From Streblospio benedicti (Eukaryota > Annelida > Polychaeta > Spionida > Spionidae), in assembly GCA_019095985.1 (NCBI GenBank), contig CM032669.1, positions 30,756,679-30,820,678 of the forward strand: 64,000 bases of DNA, given 5' to 3'. How positions within the stretch are numbered: position 1 is the stretch's first letter; each line of letters opens with the position of its first letter. Below the pieces are notes generated by a model that searched no databases, was not told the DNA's origin, and saw nothing but the letters and a program-made list of their open reading frames with translations. Of this stretch, positions 50,641 to 61,969 are shown piece after piece. The position numbers were made by a program, and so were the translations under genes.

Positions 50641-50980
50641 TTTACAGCATTGGTAACTGTCTTGTGCGTAGTCATATGTTTATTCATACTTTAAACAGGA
50701 CAATAAAAGTTCAATATACATTTTGAGCTTTCGGCAATTCTTCATTTCCCAATTGCGCGGGACGTGTTGCGCAGTAGAATTAATCCATACCAAACAGTCC
50801 ATTGACTACTTCCGGTCGCTCGCGTCATTGTAAACTAACACGACTTTAAATATTCTAAGGTAATATTTTCAGCTATCACTTATCCTACGTCATTCATGTA
50901 AAGTACTTTCCTAATAGAACTTTGAATGAGGATTAAGAATCTCTAATCGGATTTTAGTTAGCATTGAAATTGACGAAGAT
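50641..50980 (-). mobile_element. Penelope-like 3' end joined to inverted-repeat segment A
   Basis: 50655-50745 is the inverse of 54150-54270 (GCCGAAAGCTCAAAATG, TATTGAACTTTTATTGTCCTG, AAGACAGT). 50757-50975 is the inverse of 58585-58775 (GCGCAGTAGAATTAATC, CACGACTTTA, ATCGGATTTTAGTTA). This is the left edge of the 8-kb inverted-repeat mosaic. Confidence 0.75.
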
Positions 50981-51683
50981 ATTGGCAGAATAGCAAACGA
51001 GTGGTCATTCACGAGTATTAATGAGTGATCACTCACGGGTATTCACGAGTCAATTACAACGGTCCATAGAAATTTACACAATAAAAAAATACATAATACA
51101 TGTTGAAATACAATTACAAAGAACAAATACAATCACAGAAAACAGAATTACAGAAATTACAAAGCAAAAAGGAAATAAATCAAACTACCATACATACGTA
51201 ACAACACATTTTACCGGGGAACTAAAAATTATAATACTATACTGTTTTTTGTTCAACAAATAATAATTCTTTTATCTGCTATGCACTATTTTCCTCCACT
51301 TTGTCTTTCTCTCATCGTCCGGTGCATCTGCAAAATTGGTACAGTATACATATATGCATGCATAACAACCATAAGCAATATATATTGAGATAAATTTGTG
51401 GTACATGCATTTTGCTATAGTTCTTAGGTTTAACGCACATGTATACAGACTTTACAAACATGTAAAAAACAGTTAAAATATCGTACATCTCTAGCAGTAT
51501 ATATGCAGTAAATATAGTAATATGCATTTATAGATTTATTTTCGACTATTGTTGGGGAATTATATTTACTATGATTTATGCAAATGATGACAAAACTAAT
51601 AAACGTTGATCAACTTACCTTTAGACGCACCCTTCCTCAATGACCCCGGAGTGTATTTAGTGGGCGGTTTTCTTTTTCTCTTT
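50981..51683. other. Spacer within mosaic, nothing recognised
   Basis: AT-rich, with short ACTCACG(A/G)G(T) words near 51000-51040 and no coding sequence. Confidence 0.4.
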
Positions 51684-53363
51684 AGGGACGGTGCAATATT
51701 TAACAGGCAGGGGGACCGGTGCATTTGATAGGGGGACAGGTACTTTTTTCAAGGTGCAAAGTAGGGGGACCTGATGATTTTTCATTCTCATTGGGCATGG
51801 GACGTGTACTTTTTTCACCTGGTGAAATCCCACTTTGACAGGAGCGAATCGGTACAAATTATTCATGCGAATGGGGCAATGTTGCTCACCTGGTCAGCCG
51901 CATCTCACTGGTTCAGGCGCACTAGGAACTTATGCCCAGCTGATAAAAATCGGTTGGATATCCAGATTTTTTTCATCTATGCTAAGCATCTGCCGGATAC
52001 GCCAACCCTACGCCGACCCAGCGTTCCTTTGCCGCTTTACATACATATGACGTGCTTGTAACGCTCGCTGCCAGTACCCCGCCAAAATATTCCTAGGAAG
52101 ATTATCAATCGGTCAGGTCTTTTACGCTCCCAGGTTTTGGGCTGCTCAAAACATCGAAAGCGTAAACGGCACACGCCAATCGATAATCCATTGATTTTTT
52201 ATGTGGGGCATATGTTCTATATACGCCGAATATACGCTGCACATGAGCTGAATATCCGCCGTGTATTGGGAGCAGATGCTCAGCAGAATAAAACGTTGGT
52301 GTAAGCTTGGCGCACCTTGAGCATACGATGCCATACATTCAGCAGGTGTTCAACGTATTGTAGATGTATGTTCAGCGGGTAGCAGACATTGAATACAAAG
52401 TCAGCTTAACCCCGATGCACAACCAACGCATACAAAAAAAGTCTGGCTGAGACTTTTTTTGTGCATCGGGGTCACGCTGACCTTGCTTTCACTGTCTGCT
52501 TTTCTTACGCCGGGTTTTGCACCAGTCTTGCGCTGGCCGTGAGTTGACTATGCGCTGGCGGAAAAAAAAATATTTCATGCCAAAAGGGGTTACCTATCAG
52601 CAGATGCTCGACGTATGTCAACCATACGCAGAAACTAGTGGGTTGCGGCATTTAGATCTCTATAGATGACATTGAACGTAGAAAAAAACAGTGTTGCATC
52701 AATGTGTAAAGCTAAGTGAACTATTATGTGAATATGCGATTTCTTATTCGCGCAACAGCTATTTTTATCCAAGTAGAATATATTCAACCCAATATAACTA
52801 TCGTAGCACAATTTTTCAAGAGGTTCTGTTCACTACCAGAATGGCACAAACAACAAACACATGATAACCAATGTGAATTTTAATTAACAAAATACATGTA
52901 TAAGAAAAAAATGGAGATGTAATTAAAAAACATATCCATATACACACCAATACCTTTCAAATCCCTTCTTATACTTCTTGTATAGGGAAAATATGGTAGC
53001 ATAAAATGTGTAAAACAAAACAGAAATTACAAAATATAACATGACTCGATCTTTTCATAAAAAATGATAATGCTGATAAATACTTGAGCAAGTTATCTAT
53101 TGGCAAAAATGCGTATTTTCAGCAATTTTAACCTTGAAAATAATATATGATTACTTTGATGTCAGTCAACAAACAGAAAATGGTAATAAAGATAAAAATC
53201 ACAAAAGTATGGATGGCAAAACATGTTAACAACATGAAACTAGGGTCAGTATTACTATAAAACTAGATTTGTTTGCGCACACAAACTTCACTAGTCAGCA
53301 AACATTAATAGCTATGATGAGTAGCTCCAGGATTGACCAAAACCGCAAATTAAAGTCACTGAA
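51684..53363 (+). mobile_element. Element B copy 2, split by MITE A, right end lost
   Basis: 51684-51896 matches 17822-18035 and 52650-53363 matches about 18036-18730, in the same orientation. The inverted right terminus seen at 19101-19146 is absent; homology stops where the palindrome below begins. So the truncation or rearrangement came after the insertion of B. Confidence 0.78.
51897..52649. mobile_element. MITE A, copy 2, nested in element B
   Basis: Ends GCCGCATCTCACTGG and CTAGTGGGTTGCGGC are imperfect inverted repeats like those of the copy at 11020-11719, and the inside matches that copy in opposite orientation. It interrupts element B cleanly, as shown by the uninterrupted copy at 17821-19146. 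The target duplication is not clear-cut. Confidence 0.8.
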
Positions 53364-53369
53364 ATAAAT

Positions 53370-54720
53370 AATTGAAGAATGCACGCTTCAAATCGATGTA
53401 CTTACTTAATTTTCCAACGTCTATCAGTGTAACAGCCATCAATGTTGTGCGGAATAACACTTTGAATGATATAGCATTAAATGCGATTTTAAATGGGCTT
53501 ATAACATATACCGGAAGTACCCATGGACTTTTGTGTCTCAAATGTTTATAAAAAAAAGACGAGTGCGCAACTTTTCTGTGCAATTGGGAACTGAAGAATT
53601 GCTCTTGCCTTGTTCACAACAAATGATGATATCATAGGTCGTCACTGTTGACGAGGGAGAATCCCCAGCTGCCCCCCCTCCCTCGAGGGGTCAACACGTT
53701 TTTCCATATGGTGGGAAGAGTGTGTCTGCCTCCATCTCTGTTGAGAGAAGGTATCAGTCTTCTTATCTGGATTGCTTCATTCACTCCACGTTCAAAGTAC
53801 AACATGTACTTTGGTTCGACACATATATGACACATATATAAAACTTTTGTATCCTCTATGGAGATGCCATGTCCCTGTTGGTCAGTGTGTAGATGACGAG
53901 ATACTTCTACACACTGACCAACAGGGACATGGCATCTCCGTAGAGGATACAAAAGTTTTATATGTCGAACCAAAGTACTTTGAAGGTGGAGTGAAGGAAG
54001 CGATCCAGATAAAAAGACTGAGACATTCTCTCAACAGAGATGGAGGCAGACGCACCCTTCCCTCGAGGGGGGCGGGCGCGTAGCTGGGAATTCTCCCGCA
54101 TCAACGGTGACGACCTATGACGTCGTCATTTGTTGTGAACAAGGCAAGAGAAATTGCCGAAAGCTCAAAATGTATATTGAACTTTTATTGTCCTGTTTAA
54201 AGTATAAATAAACATATGACCATCAGATCCAGGATAAATGAACTTCTATCATACTGTCTTGTGCGTAATTTAAAAACTTGCTCCTGTGAGACAAAATCTA
54301 TTTTATTCAAGATGCTGTGTTACAATGTTTTATTGAAGTCAGTTGTGGACTAACTATAGGGCTCGGAAAGAATTCAACGACCACGAGTGGATATTTGGGT
54401 TTTTGTGTGACATTAGATTCATGTGAAAAAAATATGACGGTTTGCTTTTTCAAAAAGTCTACACATCGCGCAATGTGGAATTAAAGGGCCATTCTTCATT
54501 TCTCAGTTGCGCAGAAAAGATGCGCACTTGTCTTTTTTTATTTGATTTTGAGACACAAAAGTCCATGGGTACTTCCGGTGTATGTTATAAGCCTATTTAA
54601 AATAGCATTTATTGGTATATCATTCAAAATGTGTGTTCTACATAAAATTGATGGCTGTCACGCTGATAGACGTTAGAAAATTAAGTAAATACATATTTTT
54701 GAGGCTTGCATTCTTCATAA
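53370..54720. mobile_element. Head-to-head Penelope-like 3' ends in a 1.35-kb palindrome
   Basis: The left arm 53370-53885 and right arm 53905-54170 plus 54490-54720 are inverted copies around a ~20-bp centre near 53895. 54170-54490 has no partner in the left arm. Both arms encode the same tail region (HTDQQGHGIS, then a GV.EAIQI and SLNRDGGR motif) characteristic of Penelope-like elements downstream of the GIY-YIG nuclease. Both are fragments and broken. The outer arms carry non-coding DNA with the word CACAAAAGTCCATGGGTACT. Confidence 0.75.
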
Positions 54721-55319
54721 TAGTGAAGTTCTCGGCTTTTGCCCATAACTTCCTCAATTTTCAAGCTAACTAAAATCCGATTACAGATTCGTCAAGGGCG
54801 TAAGCAGCTTTTTGCAAGGGGGGGTTCACATTTGCGAGGGAGCGTATATCGACCGAGCGGGGGAGGGGGGAGGTTATAGGAAAAGGGTGCAAAAAAATGG
54901 TTGGAGTTCCCCTGAGATTTAAAAAAAATGAACATTTAGAAGAACAAAAATAAAATGTACAAAATGGTTGGATTTCCAGATACTTGAAATTTAACATAAA
55001 AAACATAAAGAACATATGGACCTAGAACAAACAGATATTAAAATGAATACATGTACATGTACGTTAAGTCTTCCCAAACAGTACTAAAATTGCAATAAAA
55101 TGTTTAACATGATGAAAAGCCTCGTTGCCCAAATTTCATAGTAATTTTTCAATTTGCATAATTTATGTGTAAAATGGCAAAATTTTTTTTCAATATTCAC
55201 TGGCATGCATTTATAACAGGATGTTATGGTTTATTCATAATTAGGCAACAATTAATGCATAATTTTTGCATAATTTGCACAATTATGCATAATTTAAATA
55301 AGGAAAATAACCTATTGTA
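54721..55319. other. Inverted-repeat junction and AT-rich DNA
   Basis: GCTAACTAAAATCCGATTAC at 54764-54783 also occurs at 58588-58607 and, inverted, at 50953-50972, marking shared breakpoints of the mosaic. A G-rich tract lies at 54817-54870. Confidence 0.5.
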
Positions 55320-58310
55320 TCCACCAATATGGCCATTGAAACGTCGCTGGAGAAGGATTTGATGATTGATATATAATAGTTTTTATTGCATGCTATTTTA
55401 TTTGATGCATGAGTTTTTACTTTGTTGCACAATTTTCACTGTATATAATTTCACCTTTTATCCATTACTTTGTTTTTATAGTACATAGTACTTCTTATTT
55501 GTACAATAGTAAAACAAGTCTTTATATGTTCATAACTTCTTTTGGCAGCATTAAAGAAACATATAATAAATTTACAGGCAAGCATAAGTATTTTATATCT
55601 ATGTAATTACATCTGTAAATTCATTTGGTGAATAATGTATTAATGTACTTTTATTGTTAATAGTTTTATATGTTCATAACTTCTTTTGGCAGCATTAAAG
55701 AAACATATAATAAATTTACAGGTGTGTTTTTTCGAAGTATCAAATGCACTTGCGTTTACAGATATACATTCAATGTGATTATCCAGAGTATCTAATACTT
55801 GTTGGAGAGTTATAGTTCTTTAATGTTTTCTATATTTCATAATTTATGCCTAAATGATATGCGTAAATTATACACGTAAAATAGCAAAATTTAATATAAA
55901 GCCCAAAATGACAACTGACAAGCATCTGAAATATAATGTTATGGTTTATTTCCACTCATTAAGGTAAGCAAGTGAAGTTTACATTGATTTGCAAAGATTT
56001 GCAATTACTTATTGCTCATAATTTGCATAATTTATGCATAATTTATACGTTAAATTACAAATTTTGATTTATTTCACATTACTGTGACAATGAAATGCTC
56101 AAACAAATTGTTTATGCTGCATATGCACCTTATTTGCTTTATAGATATATCTAAAGCAAACATGCAATAAGATGCAGTCTTATTTATCTTTTATATTTGC
56201 ATAATTTATGCAAAATATAGACAAAACCACCATCTAGTGTCAAACTGAGAGTTCTAGGAATGACTGTTAGTATGAATAAGACTTTAATGCATATTGTCTC
56301 ACATGAATTGTACAAAAAGACTGGATTCTGTGTGCCAATAAAACAGATTTATATTTCTAACCACATAATAATACTTTTATTATAGTTTATAACTTAAAAC
56401 ATAAAAGAAAATGGAACAAATAATTAATAAGAAGTATGTAAAGCAGCCTGTATCATCGCTTATTATCTTCAACCTAGTTGGGGTCATCTTCCTCATAATA
56501 TAACTAGAACTGTCTGTTTCATCCTCATCACTGTGCCATCTTTCACAACCCAGCCATAAACCAGTAACCTGTCTTTGAACGATATTGAGTTTTTTCTTTT
56601 GGAACTGTTTCACAGGCACACCAAGCCCTCCATCGATCTGGATGTTTGGGATCCATTGGTTCGCACAATTCTGTATCCACATGATGAGCAGAGAGGGTGC
56701 AGAGGTCACTCATGATGAGGCTGATATCACATTGGTCAGCTACATGCTAAAGGCAGCAGAAAATGGTGCAGCAACAATCTCAATTGTCAGTGATGAAATT
56801 GATGTCTTTGTTCTTTTAGTGTACTGGGTATGGAAATGTAGAGTCACTGCAGAGGTGCAGATGGAGAAGCGAAATCGAGATGGCACTATGCTTTCAATAA
56901 ACAGGACTGTTGCTAAGCTTGGTGACAAGTGTAAGGGACTCCTTGCCCTGCATGCTCTCTCAGGGTGCGATACCACTAATACCCATCTAGGAAGATGCCT
57001 TGAACGAATGCAACGTGGATGAGCTTGATCACTTGGGTGACCTATCCTCCTCAGATGATGATGTCAAGACAGCAACTACAAAGTTCTTCTTTGCTCTCTA
57101 TAGGCATAACCGTGTGTGATGCAAAATACAATATCTATAATAGAAAAACTAAAACCAAACCACCTCCACTAAAAAAATTGCCACCAACAGAAGATAACCT
57201 GTACATTCATGGCAGAAGCCGTTTGCAGGTGATGCTCTGGGAATCCGTTAACAAGGATTGTGCCCCAGATGACACCAGAGACATTACAAGATATGGCTGG
57301 GTTGTGAAAGATGGCACAGTGATGCCTGCCATTTCATCACAACCTATGGCTCCTCCTGAACTCCTGGATGTCGTGAGTTGCTCCTGTGTAACATGTGATC
57401 AAGCTGAATGCGGATGTAAAAAGGCAAAGCTCTCATGCACTTGACTACTGTGAATGTGGAGCCGGTGACAAGTGTCAAAATCCTCATACAGAGAGCACGG
57501 AGGAGGAAACAGACAGTTCTAGTGGTGAGAATGATGATGAGCCCAACTCTGTTGAAGATAATAAACAATGATACAGGCTGCTTTACAGACTTCTTATTAA
57601 TTATTTGTTCCATTTTCTTTTATGAAAATGAAGTTATAAACCATAATAAAAGTATTATTATGTGGTTAGAAATATAAATCTGTTTTATTGGCACACAGAA
57701 TCCAGTCTCTTTGTACAATTCATGTGAGAGACAATATGTATTAAAGTCTCATTCATCCTGACAGTCATTCCTAGAACCCTCAGTTTGACACTAGATTGTG
57801 GTTTCGTCTATATTCTGCACAAATTATGCAAATATAAAAGATAAATAAGACTGCAACTTAATATTGCATGTTTGCTTTAGGTATATCTTTAAAGCAGATA
57901 AAGCGCATATGCAGCATAAACAATTTGTTGGAGCGTTTCACTGTTACAGTGATGTGAAATAAATCAAAATTTGTAATTTTACGCATAAATTATGCATAAA
58001 TAATGCATGAATTATGCAAATTATGAACAATAAGTATTTGCAAATCTTACCTCACTTGATTACCTTAATGAGTGGAAATAAACCATAACATTATATATCA
58101 GATGCTTGCCAGTTGTCATATTGGGCTTTGTATTAAATTTTGCTATTCTATGTGTATCATTTACGCATATCATTTAGGCATAAATTATGAAATGTAGAAA
58201 ACGTAAAAGCTCTATAACGTTCTCAACAAGTGTTAGATACTCTGGGAAATCACATTGAATGCATATCAATCAGCAAATCCTTCTCCAGCGACGCCTATGT
58301 GCAAGACGTT
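55320..58310 (+). mobile_element. 3-kb element with ~1-kb inverted arms and Cys-rich-tailed protein
   Basis: The arms 55740-56575 and 57270-58262 are inverted copies (shared words: TTTATTTCCACTCATTAAGG, CTAGTGTCAAACTGAG, CAGTCATTCCTAGAA, CAAATAATTAATAAGAAG and its complement). A further matching block is 55325-55375 against 58255-58305. Between them, 56640-57570 encodes a protein of an expanded marine-invertebrate family: DEADITLVSYML, SDEIDVFVLLV and LHALSGCDT, then MLWES, PPELLDVVSCSC and a Cys-rich tail. The first half has the acidic spacing of PIN/FEN-like nucleases (my inference). The copy carries a few breaks. The superfamily is not named here. Confidence 0.65.
55519..55717 (+). repeat. 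58-bp direct repeat, 142 bp apart
   Basis: TATATGTTCATAACTTCTTT through AATAAATTTACAGG occurs at about 55523-55577 and 55666-55721. It lies in a part of the left arm (55376-55740) with no partner in the right arm. Confidence 0.88.
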
Positions 58311-58584
58311 CGATTTTTCTAGATTTATAAATCAATTCATATTGATTGTTTTTATAGTAAATTTTGCAAGAGGACAGGGGGTGGGGGTGGGGGGTACTTC
58401 CATAGTCGCCGGGGTCACCTTTTGCACCACTCAGTTTCACTGGGGGTCATGATTTCAACATTCCAGCCAGTTTCACTGAGGGAGGTTCAATCTCGATGTT
58501 CAATTTCTCGCTGACTTTGCATGATTGAGGTTTTTGAGGTGTTAATAGCAGCCTACACAGGTCGTCTGTAAATACCGGTCTTTT

Positions 58585-58790
58585 GTTAACTAAAATCCGA
58601 TTACAGATTCATAATCCTCACTCAAAATTCTATTAGAAAGGTACTTTCCATGAATGACCTAGGATAAGTGATACGCGAAAATTACCTTAGAATATCTAAA
58701 GTCGTGTTAGTCTACATGACGCCGGAAATAAAAAGGAGATTATTGGTATTGATTAATTCTACTGCGCATCTTTCAATACTTTCAATACAG
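58585..58790 (+). repeat. Inverted-repeat segment A', right edge of mosaic
   Basis: Inverse of 50757-50975 with about 85% visual agreement: ACTAAAATCCGATTA, ATTCTATTAGAAAGGTACTT, CCTAGGATAAGTGATA and ATTAATTCTACTGCGC. Confidence 0.8.
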
Positions 58791-58914
58791 TTTGAACCAA
58801 GACCTCCAAATTTCATTCTATGTTCACATATGTAGTGACAATCACATATGTTCATCTATAGCACTTTGCCAATTAAAGTGTGTCGTTTTATACATATTCA
58901 TTTTTGAATGAAAC

Positions 58915-59090
58915 CTGGAATAAAGGTATTGGAGAATCGTGGAATCGAACTCACGACCTTCCAACCATGATTCAGACCGGTCATATGTCATAGTTGAATG
59001 TGCAGACCACTACACCAATTCCCCTAGACGACTGAGACAAGCTTCGTAACTTGCCTATATGCTTTCAGACACACATGTCTGACACCTGAC
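58915..59090 (-). mobile_element. tRNA-derived SINE, copy 1
   Basis: On the minus strand it reads GGGGAATTGGTGTAGTGGTC (an A-box-like TGGTGTAGTGG), ~50 bases, then GTCGTGAGTTCGATTCCACG (B-box GTTCGATTCC) and TCTCCAATACC. The acceptor-stem ends pair roughly. The long middle and the second copy argue for a SINE, not a working tRNA gene. Confidence 0.7.
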
Positions 59091-59599
59091 GCTATATTTA
59101 GCCTTAGCCTTTGCCTTTAGCCTTGATCGACATGCACCCACTAACCTTGTACCGAGTACGTTGTATCAATGCAGGATGCATTGTGCTTGTTCCCACTTCA
59201 CTTTTGTTACAGATTCCCCCCCAACTCCCAACTCCAACGACGCGGAAGCACCAACGCGTGAGAACGGAGAGAGAGAGGTTGGGAGTTCCATACCACAAGT
59301 GTACCAGGAACACCCAAGGCCTTCAGATCAGGAATTCTCCCAGGACCTCGCTGTCCCATAGTCACTTTCCGTGACCGAGGACCTGTAAGAATCCTCAGAT
59401 CTAATCCTTCCCAGAACACGTACCCATCCAAGTTCGACATTACCCGAGCGGCAGCCCACTTACCCCAGTTTCGGCAGACCCTACTAGTTATCCAATTACT
59501 GGTAACCCGGGGCATTGGAGGACTACCCGGTGGCTTCTACGAAGCACCCGGGTCCATCTTTCTCCACCATATGAAACGAAAGTCAGTGAGATACATCTT
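59091..59599. repeat. Duplicated flank plus unrecognised GC-rich block
   Basis: 59080-59200 (TATTTAGCCTTAG, GATCGACATGCACCCACTAACC, TATCAATGCAGGATGC) is repeated, more diverged, at 59770-59960. 59215-59600 is GC-richer and has frames on both strands, but I recognise no domain. It may be a retroposed host exon or an unknown repeat. Confidence 0.5.
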
Positions 59600-59960
59600 T
59601 GGAATACCTGGTAAAGGTATTGGAGAATCGTGGAATTGAACTCACAACCATGATTCAGACCGGTAATATGTCATAGTTGAATGTGCAGACCACTACACCA
59701 ATTCCCCTAGACGACTGAGACAAGCTTCGTAACTTGCCTATATGCTTTCAGACACACATGTCTTTGACACCTGATCGACATGCACCCACTAACCTTGTAT
59801 ATTTAGCCTTACTTCCTTTTGCAATAGTTCAATGCCTTTGACAAAATCTTCAAACATGCACCCATTAACCATGAGTTTTAAATTTTGTACCAAGATAACT
59901 ATAGGTTACAAGTTTTTTGTATCAATGCAGGATGCGTTTTGTGCGCTGTTCCCCACTTTT
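59600..59960 (-). mobile_element. tRNA-derived SINE, copy 2 with flank
   Basis: It repeats 58915-59210 at a period of ~686 bp. A short deletion removes the ACCTTCCAACC part of the tRNA-like head. The downstream flank matches that of copy 1, so the unit was duplicated together with neighbouring DNA. Confidence 0.75.
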
Positions 59961-60099
59961 TCAGTTTTATACTGGCAGTAAATATTCAATAACGACATAA
60001 TTCTCTGTGTTTGTTAAAATAACCATGATGTTTCAAATTGTTGTTAAACAAAGTAATTTATTTGAAAAAAAAATGTACATAATGCACCTGCCAAAACCA

Positions 60100-60175
60100 G
60101 GTAGATCACATGTCTACCTACTGGCAAAAGCGGGTAGACTCGCCAGTTTTCAGGTAGACTAGGGCTACAGGTCTA
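60100..60175. repeat. GGTAGAC hairpin repeats
   Basis: Alternating AGGTAGA/GGTAGAC and GTCTACC words (six occurrences) can fold into several short hairpins. Function unknown. Confidence 0.55.
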
Positions 60176-60412
60176 CCGTGTATGTCAAACCCTGACATGT
60201 GAATTTCTTCATCAAATGAGCCATAATGTACTATTCTAAGTGCACAAAATGATTATTCCGTACTAGCATATTAATTCCCATCGAAAAAATACTCACTATT
60301 TCATTTTTCATTCATAAGACGGCTTTAAATCTCTTCAATGGACATTTGCGTTTTGCTGGACTTAGTTCGAAATAATATAATAATATAAAAATAATAATAT
60401 AAAAATAAATAC

Positions 60413-60742
60413 CTTGATCGGAGTTTTTGCTACTCTGTATGGTGTATTAGGAGACTTTTTCAAGGTAAGTTTAATAGGGGGTCTTTTCATTGGTGATTTT
60501 GTTGGCGAAGCTTGAACAGGTGCATCTTCTAATAGAAATCTTACACGTTTTTTCTTTAACTGGTGCAGTCAATACAGCTTCACCCGCAGAACCATTCTTT
60601 TCATTTACTACTTCACCATCATTTTCTGATTCATGTTATGAGCCACTATCACTGGAACTTGAGCTGCTTGACTGTCTATCAGGGCTGTCACTTGATGAAC
60701 TACTATTACTTGACTCACTATCATGGCTGTCACTTGAAGAAT
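60413..60742 (-). pseudogene. Broken Ser-rich exon, minus strand
   Basis: Unrecognised protein. On the minus strand, after TAATTTTAG, a 330-bp block encodes a long Ser/Asp repeat (DSSSDSHDSESSNSSSSDS..), then HESENDGEVVNEK and, in a shifted frame, RVRFLLEDAPVQASPTKSPM followed by KRPPIKLTLKK and KTPIK, ending at a donor-like AAG|GTATTT. One in-frame TAA (60643-60645) and a one-base change in the A run near 60550 break it. SP/TP-rich basic motifs suggest a nuclear phosphoprotein, but that is inference. Assembly errors in homopolymers could also explain the breaks. A LINE fragment lies directly upstream. Confidence 0.5.
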
Positions 60743-60799
60743 CTAAAATTACATTAGGCGATACATATATATAGCTAACAGTGGGTCAAAGTCAATGAC

Positions 60800-61790
60800 T
60801 GAACAAGTGACTTCAGGCGTGGTACAGGGCAGAGTTTTTGGTCCATTAACGTTCCTCTTGTATGTAAAGGATACTGGGACTTACAGTCAATTATAAGATT
60901 GTTTGCTGATGACAGCACAGTATATCGTAAAATCATATAAATTGTGTCTAATAAAATCTTTTCAAATTGCAGAACTGGGCTGATGAATGGCAGATGAGCT
61001 TTCCTGTGAGTAAGTGTAAGAAATTAAGGATTACAAGGAGAACAGAGCATAACATTCGTTATGATTACCTTATGTCAACACCCTTGTCAAAGCTCACTGG
61101 TGTCAAGATCTCTAATAAGATCAGATCCACCAGACCACATATACCCTGCATTAGAGGAGACGGCCTCAGATACTTAGGGGTGAGTCTAAGCAATAAGCTA
61201 ACATTTAATGAACATATGGATGCAATCTGCAACAAAGCACCAACGCTTTTGAATCTCCGCAGGAGGAACTTTATATATGTGTAGCCCATAAATAGATGAG
61301 GTAGCATACAAATTATTGATACAACCTCATCTAGAGTATGGGTCTCCAGCTTGGAACCCTCATACTTAAAAAAACATTGACAAAATTGAAGCAGTGCAAA
61401 AACGTACCACAAGGTATATTCTGAGCAATTATGTTTATGGTCCTCAGGCAGGGTTCAATGAGCAAATGCTTGGAAACTCACCAGTGGCGTTCTCTAAGAC
61501 AAAGAAGAGTGATACGTGATCTTATTATGCTTTATAAGAGAAGGAACAATAACGTAGACATTTCTTTTCCTTCACATGTAAATTTGTCCCACATGCATGT
61601 ATATAGATATAATAGAGTTTAAAAAAATACATTCTGGTGCTTTTAAGTTTTTGTTGCATAATACGTCTATGGAATGATTTACCATTAAGTATAATTGAAT
61701 CAAACTCATCCGGTGTTTTTAGATGTAGTGTTGCCAGGTGGATTGGTCCTTTACGTTGGGTAAAAATAACAAACACATGGTAAACAGCAT
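60800..61790 (+). mobile_element. LINE RT fragment (CR1/Jockey-type thumb and tail)
   Basis: Translation gives VTSGVVQGRVFGPLTFLLYV (the VPQGSVLGPLLFLLYVND block), LQNWADEWQMSFPVSKC, RYLGVSLSNKLTFNEHMDAI and, after frame changes, RLWNDLPLSIIE. This is the order palm, thumb, C-terminal tail in CR1/Jockey-type LINEs. The element is 5' truncated, with several stops and frame changes. No poly-A or microsatellite tail was seen at the 3' end. Confidence 0.8.
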
Positions 61791-61969
61791 TAAGTAATGT
61801 ATTCTGGTTTTATGTCAGTGTACAGTGCTAGTGCACATTGGTTTATTGGTTGTAATATTGTTTATTTTAAATAGTCACATGGTATGTCACATTGCACACA
61901 TTGCACCACTTGTCAATACGGCCTCTACCCCTTTAGACAATTAAAGTTTGAAGATTATTTTTAGAAACG

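Noticed and set aside
56380-56709. 109-codon minus-strand gene
   Set aside because: It is the mirror of the right arm of the 55.3-58.3 kb element plus antisense of the element's own coding region.
58921-59010. Functional tRNA gene on the minus strand
   Set aside because: A- and B-box-like motifs are present, but the middle is too long for a cloverleaf and the unit is repeated with its flank, as for a SINE.
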